Part shown: positions 53,169-60,534 of the stretch, in pieces
Numbering within the stretch: the stretch's first letter is position 1
Layout of the letters: every line of letters begins with the position of its first letter
DNA from: RGIG3701 sp031553595
GTDB lineage: Bacteria > Planctomycetota > Planctomycetia > Pirellulales > Thermoguttaceae
Assembly (NCBI GenBank): GCA_031553595.1
Contig: JAVBLI010000023.1
Coordinates: 48,619-112,618 of the forward strand
DNA length: 64,000 nucleotides
Direction of reading: 5' to 3'
The notes under the pieces: generated by a model
Seen by the model: only the letters and a program-made list of their open reading frames with translations
Databases searched by the model: none
Told to the model about the DNA's origin: nothing
Position numbers and translations under genes: made by a program

Positions 53169-54618
53169 TTTTTGCGGCGTTTTCCTCGTTTTCATGGCGG
53201 CGCTGGCGGTGATGATGGCGTTTGCGCCCGCCAGGCTGTGTGCGGAAGAAGAGACCGTGACGGTTCGCCCGGAAGACACCGGAGAGACGCTGCTGAATCC
53301 CGGCATGGGCTGGACCATGCATTTTTACTCGAACATCCCGGCCAATTACGGCTCCGGGCTCGCGCCGGTGGACACGCTGGACTGGTTTCCCGGCTGTTCG
53401 GTGGTGTACTTGCGGCTGCCGTGGAGTATGATTGAGCCGGAAGAGGGGGAGTTTAACTGGGCGATTCTTGACACCCCGGCCCAGCGCTGGATCGCGCGGG
53501 GGAAGCGTGTGGCGTTCCGCTTTACGTGCTGCGAAAGTTGGCTGGAGTGGGCCGTGCCGCGGTGGGTGGCGGAGGCCGGTGCGAAGGGCGTGCGCTACGA
53601 TTTTGGAAAAGGTCCGGCGGAAGACGGTAAACTCTGGGCCCCGGTGTATGATGACCCCGTGTTCCTGGAAAAGCTGGAGCATTTCCTCGTCGCCGCCGCG
53701 AAACGGTATAACGGAAACCCGGACGTGGCGTTCATTGACGTGGGCACGTTCGGCATGTGGGGCGAGGGGCACACGGGGTTCGATAACCGCCTTTCGCAGG
53801 AGGAAACGGACCGGATGTCCAAAATCCACATCGACCTGCATAAAAAGCACTTCCCCGCCACGCTGCTGTGCGTCAGTGATGACATTTCCGGCGCGAATCG
53901 TCGGCAGGGGCCGTTTCCGGGGATGGATTACGCTCTGTCGCAGGGCGTGGCGCTGCGGGATGACAGCATTCTCGTGCAGCCGGCCCCGGATCACTGGTAT
54001 CACGCCGAAATGGCGGAGAAGTTCTGGCCCACGCTGCCCGTCATTCTCGAGCACGAGCATTACGGCGCGTCCGTGCATAAAAAAGCGTGGGACGCGGAGC
54101 TGTTTTGCCGATCCGTGGAGGAGTATCACGCCAGTTACATGTCCATTCATCACTGGCCGTGGGAGTTTTTTGAGGCGAATCGGGAAGCGGTCGCGCGGAT
54201 TAATCGCCGACTGGGTTACCGCCTTCAGTTGCGCGAACTGCGTTACCCGAAAACCGTGAAAATCGGCGTGCCGTTTCCGGTGTGCTGGCAGTGGGCGAAC
54301 GCCGGGGTCGCGCCGTGTTATGCCGGCGGTCACCCGGCCATCACCCTTAAAGACGCGGACGGCGGAATCGTGTCCGTGCTGGTGGAGGACGGTTTTAACG
54401 TGAAAACGCTGCCCGTCGCGCCACCGGGGGAGGCGGAATCGCAGGCCGTGCGAAGCGAATTTCGTGTGGGGCTGATCGCGCCCACCACGCGGCCGGGGAC
54501 GTGTGATGTGTTCATTTCCGTCGGTCGGCCGGACGGCACCCCGCAGATCGCGCTGCCCCTGCCGGGCGATGACGGCCAGCGGCGATATAAAATCGGTGTC
54601 ATGGAATTGTTGCCGTAA
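53158..54618 (+). CDS. Secreted DUF4832 glycosidase-like protein
   Basis: The 486-residue protein has a signal peptide (about 1-29). The TIM-barrel part begins LLNPGMGWTMHFY and goes on with WSMIEPEEGEFNW (like GH42/GH5 relatives) and VGTFGMWGEGH near 200. After about residue 360 a beta-sandwich DUF4832 domain follows (WANAGVAPCYAGG). Enzymes of this form are thought to act on plant or host glycans, without experimental substrates that I can name. The start lies within a heptamer repeat and has no separate Shine-Dalgarno site, so translational coupling to the DUF900 gene is likely. Confidence 0.75.
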   Translation: MRNNFCGVFLVFMAALAVMMAFAPARLCAEEETVTVRPEDTGETLLNPGMGWTMHFYSNIPANYGSGLAPVDTLDWFPGCSVVYLRLPWSMIEPEEGEFNWAILDTPAQRWIARGKRVAFRFTCCESWLEWAVPRWVAEAGAKGVRYDFGKGPAEDGKLWAPVYDDPVFLEKLEHFLVAAAKRYNGNPDVAFIDVGTFGMWGEGHTGFDNRLSQEETDRMSKIHIDLHKKHFPATLLCVSDDISGANRRQGPFPGMDYALSQGVALRDDSILVQPAPDHWYHAEMAEKFWPTLPVILEHEHYGASVHKKAWDAELFCRSVEEYHASYMSIHHWPWEFFEANREAVARINRRLGYRLQLRELRYPKTVKIGVPFPVCWQWANAGVAPCYAGGHPAITLKDADGGIVSVLVEDGFNVKTLPVAPPGEAESQAVRSEFRVGLIAPTTRPGTCDVFISVGRPDGTPQIALPLPGDDGQRRYKIGVMELLP

Positions 54619-54635
54619 AAGAATGTAGCCGTAAG

Positions 54636-54752
54636 AACAGCAGCCGGGAGCGGAGCGGAACGCAGTGACGCGCAGAGACCGGATAGAATCGCCAGGATTT
54701 TCCCCACTTCAATCCGGTCTCTGCGCTAACGCTCTGCTAATGGCTGCTGTTT
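54636..54752 (+). repeat. Dispersed inverted-repeat element, copy K
   Basis: AACAGCAGCCGGGAGCGGAG opens and TGGCTGCTGTT closes; the right arm has an extra CTCTGCTAA, a local duplication of part of the arm. It starts 18 bp after the DUF4832 stop. Confidence 0.88.
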
Positions 54753-54794
54753 TTGTGAGAGAATTTATTCATCCCATTAACCGCGAGAATAATC

Positions 54795-55427
54795 ATGAAA
54801 TACGCCCCCATCCTGTTTTTTTTGTTTGCCGTCATGGTTTCGCCGCTGCGGGCCGAGGACGCGATTCTTTTTGACGAAACGTTCCAAGGCGCGTTACAGC
54901 CCGGCTGGTCGTGGGTGCGGGAAGTCCCCGCGCAGCACCGTTTCGCGGAAGGCGGCGGCCTGGAAATCTGCATGGAGCCGAATCCGGCCGACGGCATCCG
55001 GAACATCCTCGTGCGGGGTGTCCCGGAAATGGCCGAGGGGCCCGTCATTATTCAGCTGGAAGTCGACTCCGACCAGCCGTTTTCCGGCCAATTCCAGCAA
55101 GTCGGCCTGTACTGGATGAAGGGCGACGACGTGAAATTCAAATTCGTCAAGGAATTCATCGACGACGAGCTTTTCGTCTTCCCCGGCAAGCAGCCCCTGG
55201 CCACGCAAAAAGTGACGCTGCGGCTGGTGGTGGACGGCGAGAAAGTGACCGGTTTTTTCAAGCCCGACGGCGCCGCCGAATTTCAGCACGTCTGCGAGGC
55301 GACGCTTCCCCAGCGGAATGACGACGACGACCGAATCGCCATCCAGTGCTGGCACGGCCCGGCCGGCGACGAATGCTGGACCCGCCTGACTCGTTTTCAG
55401 ATTCTCAGTACGGAAAAAGCCGAATGA
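54795..55427 (+). CDS. Secreted concanavalin-like (DUF1349/LamG-type) protein
   Basis: The 210-residue protein has a signal peptide (about 1-20) followed by a single beta-sandwich: LFDETFQGALQPGWSWVRE at the start, QVGLYWMKGDDVKFKFVKEF in the middle and VTLRLVVDGEKVTGFFKPDG later. This layout is that of DUF1349/beta-xylosidase C-terminal lectin-like domains. With no catalytic module attached it is probably a glycan-binding exported protein. It is bracketed by repeat elements K and L. Confidence 0.72.
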   Translation: MKYAPILFFLFAVMVSPLRAEDAILFDETFQGALQPGWSWVREVPAQHRFAEGGGLEICMEPNPADGIRNILVRGVPEMAEGPVIIQLEVDSDQPFSGQFQQVGLYWMKGDDVKFKFVKEFIDDELFVFPGKQPLATQKVTLRLVVDGEKVTGFFKPDGAAEFQHVCEATLPQRNDDDDRIAIQCWHGPAGDECWTRLTRFQILSTEKAE

Positions 55428-55436
55428 TGGATATAT

Positions 55437-55616
55437 GAGCACATCCAAAATGGGTGCGGCCATAGAAACAGCAGCCGGGAATGGAGCGGAACGTAGTGAC
55501 GCGCAGAGACCGGATAGAATCGCCGGGATTTTTCCCACTTCTATTCGGTCTCTGCGCTAACGCTCCGCCCCCGGCTGCTGTTTCATACCGTTTATATTGA
55601 TTTTGGATGTGCTCTA
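55437..55616. mobile_element. Composite MITE-like element, copy 2 (contains element L)
   Basis: GAGCACATCCAAAAT at 55437-55451 and ATTTTGGATGTGCTC at about 55600-55614 form the ends, as in the copy at 43114-43286. The spacer beside the right end (CCGTTTATATTG) is the same in both. It fills half of the 385-bp gap 55428-55812; the remainder holds a possible promoter. Confidence 0.7.
55467..55583 (+). repeat. Dispersed inverted-repeat element, copy L
   Basis: AACAGCAGCCGGGAATGGAG and CCCCGGCTGCTGTTT are the arms; inner GACCGGATAGAA faces TTCTATTCGGTC. Confidence 0.9.
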
Positions 55617-55739
55617 ACGACGGGGCGTTTTTTGTGCCGTAAAAGCGTGATTTTCGCCCCATTTTACTTAATTCCCCACACGGCCGGCTTATTTATGTTT
55701 CGCCAGGTTTTTTTCAAGCGTTTTCGTGAGCGAATGTGC

Positions 55740-55768
55740 TTGACTTTCCGTATCTAATGATATTAAAT
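55740..55768 (+). promoter_or_regulatory. Possible promoter of the beta-helix lipoprotein gene
   Basis: TTGACT at 55740-55745 and TTAAAT at 55763-55768 are 17 bp apart, about 45 nt before the start codon. Confidence 0.45.
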
Positions 55769-55812
55769 AAGTAGGCTGACGTCCGGCGCCCCGTGTTCCG
55801 GCGATTCGCTTT

Positions 55813-58371
55813 ATGTTCAAAATTTCTCCTCTGCGTTTCCCAGGGCATTATTATTTTCGGATGTTTCATCGGTATATCACAAACCACAGTGCCGCGGCCG
55901 GGCTGCGTGAAAAAGGCGTTTTCCACGGCTGTTTCATGCTGCTTGCCCTTTTGCCGCTGCTGCTTTCGGCGGGCTGTTCGCAGGGTGAAGTGAATCGGGT
56001 TCAGGAGCTGCTCAGCGCGTACTCCGAAGCCGGCGACGGCGACATTATCCGCCTTCAGCCGGGGCTCTACAAGCTCGACGCCCCGCTGGAAATCGATAAA
56101 AACGTCTCCATCATCAGTGACACCGGCAATCCCCGCGACGTTCGCATCACCTGCAAACGCGGCTGCACGCTCATCCTGACCGCGCCCAAAGCGAAGCTCG
56201 TCAATCTCTCGCTGGAGAACATTTCTTACATGGAAGACGAGATTCCGCAGTATCTCAACGAAAATATTTACGTTCTGAAAGTGCTTTCCGGCATGCCCCG
56301 CATCACCGGCTGCCGGTTCAGCGGCGAAGGCAGCGGCGTGCTGGTTTTCGGCGAGCAGGCGTCGCCCGTCTTCACCGAATGCACGATCACCGGCATGAAA
56401 GAGCACGGCGTGGTCGTGCAGACGCAGGGCAAAGGCACCTTCCTTTCCTGCGAAATTACCAACTGTGGCGGCGTGGGCGTGAATGTCTCGAACCGCAGCA
56501 ATCCCACCATGAAAAAATGCCGGATTTCCGGCTGCGCTCAGGGCGGACTCGCCGTCTTCAACCGCGGCCAGGGGAATTTCGACGAATGCGAGATTTCCGT
56601 CAATGAGGGAGCCGGGGTGGGAATCGCGTCCGAATCGGATCCGACGCTCACCAACTGCACGATTTGCCGCGGCGAGGGGGCTGGCGTGCTGATTCAGGGC
56701 AACAGTAAAGGCACGCTGCTGAACTGCCAGATTTTCATTAACCGCCTCCAGGGGGTGATCGTCAGCGACGGCAGCCAGCCCACGGTGCGAAACTGCACCA
56801 TCCGCAACGGCAAGCATTTCGGCGTGTGGGTTTTGAATCACGGCCGCGGGCTTTTCGAAGGCTGCGAAATCTTCGGAAACGACGAATCCGGTGTGGAGAT
56901 CAAAGAAGGAGGCGACCCGATTTTCCGGCGATGTATCGTCCGCAGCGGGAAGGGCCCCGGCGTCATGATCGGCATTCGCGGCGATGGAACCTTCGACGAT
57001 TGCGACTTCCACGGCAACCTCGGCGCCGGCATGGACATCCAGGAAGGCGGGACGCTGCAAGCCAAAAACTGCCGCTTTTTCGACGGCTTCAACATGGGCC
57101 TGCAAGCCTCCGATCATGCAAAAGGCCGATTCGACGAGTGCGAATTTTATTCCAACCAGCGCGCCGGCATCATCATCACCTCGTACGCCGACCCCGTGTT
57201 TTGGCGATGTCGCATCATGCAGGGCCGGGGCGTGGGGATCACCGTCTTAGCCAACGGCCTAGGGAAATTCCGCGAGTGCGACATTTTCGCCAACGAGAAC
57301 GCCGGGGTATACATCACCACCTCCGGGAACCCCATGTTTTCACTATGCAAATTTTACCAGGGGAAGCGACAGGGCATTTTCGTCGAGAAAAACGGTGTCG
57401 GCACGTTCTACAAATGCGATATTTTCGAAAACGAGGGCGCTGGCGTCCTCGTCCGCAGCACCGGCAATCCGAGCCTCAGCGGCTGTCGGATTTTCGACGG
57501 AAAAGACGCCGGCGCGCTGATTCAGGATCGGGGTTTCGGCCGATTCGCGAAATGTTTTGTTTTCAGGAATGCGAAAAAGGGGATCCTCGCCGATAAGGGC
57601 ACGAATCCGACGGTCATTCAGTGTTCGTCCCGTGACCCGGACGCTCCCAACGCGCCGGAAGTGCCGCCGACGCCGGAGTCTGCGAACGCGGACGCGCCGA
57701 AAGTGCCGGCCGATGTTCCTCAGACGGGCGATAAACCGCAGCCCGGGGAACCGTCTGCCGCGCAGCAGACGGAAGGGGAAACGAAGCAGCCGACCAAGGA
57801 GCCGGAGAAGCCGACGCAGCCGGTGAAAAAGCCGTCTGGTAAAAAGCCATCCGGTAAAAAACCGTCCACCAAAAAGCAGCCTGCGACCGAACCAGCGAAG
57901 ATCGAGAAGCCGGCGCCGAAGCCGGTGGATCCACGGTGGGCCGATCTGCGAAAAATGGCGGACGAGGAGCCGGAAACGCCGCAGCGGTGGTACGATTTAA
58001 TCCTTGCCATGAAGGAGCGCGGCGCGGCCACGGCCCAACTGAAGGAAGCCATGGAAGACATGGAAAACGCCTTACCGCAGGAGTCCAAACTTTTAGCCCG
58101 GGCCCAGACCTACCAAATGCTGCAAAACAACGCCTCCGCCGAGAAGGCCTACCGCGAGGCCCTGAAAGCCTATCCCGAGAATCTGGAAACCCTTTTTTCG
58201 CTGAGCAGTTTTTACATCCAGACCAACCGCCCGAAGCTGGCGATCAGGCACCTGGAGAAAATGCGCAACGTCGTCCGCCGCGACCTGACGTATGAGAACG
58301 ACTTCAAAGTCCGCCAGTTGCAGTGGATCGAAAACGCCCTGACGAACCTCAGAGACGCCACGGCGGAGTAG
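55813..58371 (+). CDS. Beta-helix plus TPR lipoprotein
   Basis: The 852-residue protein carries a lipobox (LLLSAGC, Cys at about 55). Residues ~60-600 are some twenty right-handed beta-helix repeats of 22-24 residues with the pattern GxGVxxxxxSxPTxxxCxI, rich in Gly, Cys and Asn. A linker of about 100 residues rich in Pro, Lys and Glu follows, including tandem KKPSG units, then two or three TPR-like repeats to the end. It is likely anchored in a membrane and extends outward; helical repeats of this kind often bind or cut polysaccharide, but no catalytic residues are identified. The start is uncertain: no Shine-Dalgarno sequence precedes 55813, and ATGs at 55861 and 55936 are alternatives. Confidence 0.75.
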   Translation: MFKISPLRFPGHYYFRMFHRYITNHSAAAGLREKGVFHGCFMLLALLPLLLSAGCSQGEVNRVQELLSAYSEAGDGDIIRLQPGLYKLDAPLEIDKNVSIISDTGNPRDVRITCKRGCTLILTAPKAKLVNLSLENISYMEDEIPQYLNENIYVLKVLSGMPRITGCRFSGEGSGVLVFGEQASPVFTECTITGMKEHGVVVQTQGKGTFLSCEITNCGGVGVNVSNRSNPTMKKCRISGCAQGGLAVFNRGQGNFDECEISVNEGAGVGIASESDPTLTNCTICRGEGAGVLIQGNSKGTLLNCQIFINRLQGVIVSDGSQPTVRNCTIRNGKHFGVWVLNHGRGLFEGCEIFGNDESGVEIKEGGDPIFRRCIVRSGKGPGVMIGIRGDGTFDDCDFHGNLGAGMDIQEGGTLQAKNCRFFDGFNMGLQASDHAKGRFDECEFYSNQRAGIIITSYADPVFWRCRIMQGRGVGITVLANGLGKFRECDIFANENAGVYITTSGNPMFSLCKFYQGKRQGIFVEKNGVGTFYKCDIFENEGAGVLVRSTGNPSLSGCRIFDGKDAGALIQDRGFGRFAKCFVFRNAKKGILADKGTNPTVIQCSSRDPDAPNAPEVPPTPESANADAPKVPADVPQTGDKPQPGEPSAAQQTEGETKQPTKEPEKPTQPVKKPSGKKPSGKKPSTKKQPATEPAKIEKPAPKPVDPRWADLRKMADEEPETPQRWYDLILAMKERGAATAQLKEAMEDMENALPQESKLLARAQTYQMLQNNASAEKAYREALKAYPENLETLFSLSSFYIQTNRPKLAIRHLEKMRNVVRRDLTYENDFKVRQLQWIENALTNLRDATAE

Positions 58372-58384
58372 TTCGCCATCTCAA

Positions 58385-58502
58385 AACAACAGCCGGGAAT
58401 GAAGCGGAATGCAGTATGGCGAAGAGACCGGATAGAGTCGCCGCGAGGTTTCTCCACTTCTAATCCGGTCATTCCGTTTCGCTCCATTTCCGGCTGCTGT
58501 TT
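58385..58502 (+). repeat. Dispersed inverted-repeat element, copy M
   Basis: AACAACAGCCGGGAATGAAG opens and CATTTCCGGCTGCTGTT closes; inner GACCGGATAGA faces TTCTAATCCGGTC. It starts 13 bp after the beta-helix gene's stop. Confidence 0.88.
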
Positions 58503-58552
58503 TTTCGGAAAGGCCTATTTATTACGCAGGTGAGTATATTTTCTCCGAACGA

Positions 58553-58581
58553 TTGACGCCGCGGATTCCCTGTTTTATAAT
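58553..58581 (+). promoter_or_regulatory. Strong sigma70-type promoter for the DUF4139 gene
   Basis: TTGACG at 58553-58558 and a perfect TATAAT at 58576-58581 are 17 bp apart. Together with AGGAGGG before the ATG this is the best expression signal in the window. Confidence 0.75.
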
Positions 58582-58641
58582 AAATGACAGGCACCCGCAA
58601 GCGGCGGGCTCATTCTTTTCACGCTAACAGGAGGGATTATC

Positions 58642-60387
58642 ATGCGGCAAATTTTCACCATCTTCGCCATCCTCGCGACCGCCACGGCGGCATTCGCCCA
58701 GGAGACGGCGGTTAAAAGCACCGTCCAGTCGGTCGGCCTCTTCAAAAACGGCGTCGTCGTCGTGCAGGAGGAAATCAGCGTTCCCGGCGGCGGTCGTTAC
58801 ATGCTCGAACAGGTGCCCGTCCCCATCCACGGCACGTTTTTCCTCGAAAGCGACGCGGTCGTCGAGACCACCGTCACGCAGCGGAACATCACCGAGCCGC
58901 TGGACGAGGGGCAGGTCGTGGACTTTCAAAAAGACCTGGCTGGGCGGAAAGTCCGGGTGTACCTCAGCGGTGACAAAACGGAGCCGGTCGAAGGCACGGT
59001 CACAGCGATTCCGGAAGCTGACCCGAATCGGATGATCGGCCGCTCGCGGGCTTACAGCCGTTCAGGGTACTCGGAGTATGCCGATTACGCCGCGATGCCC
59101 TCCATATCGCATGACGCTTTTCGGCCTGTGATTTCCTCCGACCGATCGCTGACGCTCGACACCGCTGCGGGCCAAACCTTCCTCACCGGCGAGGGAATTT
59201 ATCGCGTCGACGTGGAGAAGAAAATCGAAACCGTCCAGCGGAAACGCAACGTGATGCTGTTCGACGTCAAGGCCGAGAAACCGGCGAAAATCCGTCTCTT
59301 TTATCTCACCAAGGGGATCGCGTGGGCCCCGTCCTACCGCATCGACATCTCCGACCCCAAGCGGCTTGTCGTCGAGCAGACCGCCGTCGTCGTCAACGAG
59401 CTGCGGGAACTGAAAGATACCAACGTTTCCCTCATCAGCGGTTTCCCGAAAATCGAGTGCGAAAACGTCGACGCCCCATTCAGCCCGAGCAGTTCGCTTT
59501 CGGCATTCTTTCAGCAACTGGCCGCGCGCGGGCGTGGCAGCCGAAACCCGGTGATGACGCAGCAGGCGATTGCGTATAACTCTCCGACGACTTTCGGTTC
59601 GGACGACGGCTCGTCCGCGGTCACCGTTTCCGGCGAAGGCCCCGACATTCATTTCCTGCCCATCGGCAAACGCAGCATGAGCATCGGCGACTCGCTGTCG
59701 CTGTCGACGGGCAAGGCCACCGCGGAGTATGAGCGGATCGTCGAGTGGACGATTCCCGACCGCCGTGACGTCTGGGGGCGTTATTCCAACCGGGATGAAA
59801 ATCAGCAGGAAACCGACCCGTGGGATATGCTGCGGTTCCGCAATCCGCTGAAATTTCCGATGACGACGGCCCCCGCGACGATCATCGCCAACAACCAGTT
59901 TTACGGACAGAACACGAGTTACTGGGCCGGGCCGGGCGAGATGACGAAGCTCCCGATCACGAAATCGATGAGTGTGCGGGTGAAGGCCGTCGAGTTCGAG
60001 CGTGGCGGCGATCAGGCGCAGCGCGTCGTGGTGCCCGCGTTCTCTGAGGCGGAACCGATGCCAGTCGGCAACCAGGCCAACGCGGCCCCGACGAAAAGTA
60101 AGCAGGCCTCGCTGAGTTATGTCAGACGCGATGGCGACACGTACCGCGAAGCGATCATCGATGTGGAGCTGACGATTGTCAACCGCCGGGCCGAGCCGGT
60201 GAAGATGATTGTTAATCGCCGCTTTTCCGGCGAATTGGAGAACCCGATCGACGGCGCTACCGTGCGGCTGCTGAACGAAGACCTCCGCGGCGTCAACCGC
60301 AAGCACGAGGCCCAGTGGGAGTTCGACCTGCCCAGCGGCCAGACCAAAACGCTGAAATACGCGTACGTCGTGCTGATCCGCACGTGA
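58642..60387 (+). CDS. Secreted DUF4139 domain protein
   Basis: The 581-residue protein has a signal peptide (about 1-19). The N-terminal part (VQSVGLFKNGVVVVQEE) and the later YLTKGIAWAPSYRIDISDPKR stretch near residues 225-245, followed by NELRELKDTNVSLISGFP, are characteristic of DUF4139 beta-rich proteins. The C-terminal part (VDVELTIVNRRAEPVKM, ANQAN) belongs to the same domain. They have no known function. Very strong promoter and ribosome-binding signals suggest abundant expression. The gene stands alone between two repeat elements. Confidence 0.82.
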   Translation: MRQIFTIFAILATATAAFAQETAVKSTVQSVGLFKNGVVVVQEEISVPGGGRYMLEQVPVPIHGTFFLESDAVVETTVTQRNITEPLDEGQVVDFQKDLAGRKVRVYLSGDKTEPVEGTVTAIPEADPNRMIGRSRAYSRSGYSEYADYAAMPSISHDAFRPVISSDRSLTLDTAAGQTFLTGEGIYRVDVEKKIETVQRKRNVMLFDVKAEKPAKIRLFYLTKGIAWAPSYRIDISDPKRLVVEQTAVVVNELRELKDTNVSLISGFPKIECENVDAPFSPSSSLSAFFQQLAARGRGSRNPVMTQQAIAYNSPTTFGSDDGSSAVTVSGEGPDIHFLPIGKRSMSIGDSLSLSTGKATAEYERIVEWTIPDRRDVWGRYSNRDENQQETDPWDMLRFRNPLKFPMTTAPATIIANNQFYGQNTSYWAGPGEMTKLPITKSMSVRVKAVEFERGGDQAQRVVVPAFSEAEPMPVGNQANAAPTKSKQASLSYVRRDGDTYREAIIDVELTIVNRRAEPVKMIVNRRFSGELENPIDGATVRLLNEDLRGVNRKHEAQWEFDLPSGQTKTLKYAYVVLIRT

Positions 60388-60409
60388 TCGACCAATACGT
60401 GACCATTTA

Positions 60410-60518
60410 AACAACAGCCGGGGACGAAGCGTTAGCGCAGTGACCGGATTAGAACCGCCGAATTTTTTCCAGTTCTAATCCGGTCACTCTCGTTGTGCTT
60501 CGTTCCCGGTTGCTGTTT
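60410..60518 (+). repeat. Dispersed inverted-repeat element, copy N
   Basis: AACAACAGCCGGGGACGAAG and CTTCGTTCCCGGTTGCTGTT are the arms; inner GACCGGATTAGAAC faces GTTCTAATCCGGTC. It lies between convergent genes, about 20 bp from each stop. Confidence 0.9.
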
Positions 60519-60534
60519 AATGATCACACTCTGC

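Noticed and set aside
52804..54333. Long minus-strand frame opposite the DUF4832 gene, and similar frames at 22107-23276 and 61099-62616 on the plus strand
   Set aside because: Arg/His/Pro-rich translations opposite well-supported genes; no family resemblance.
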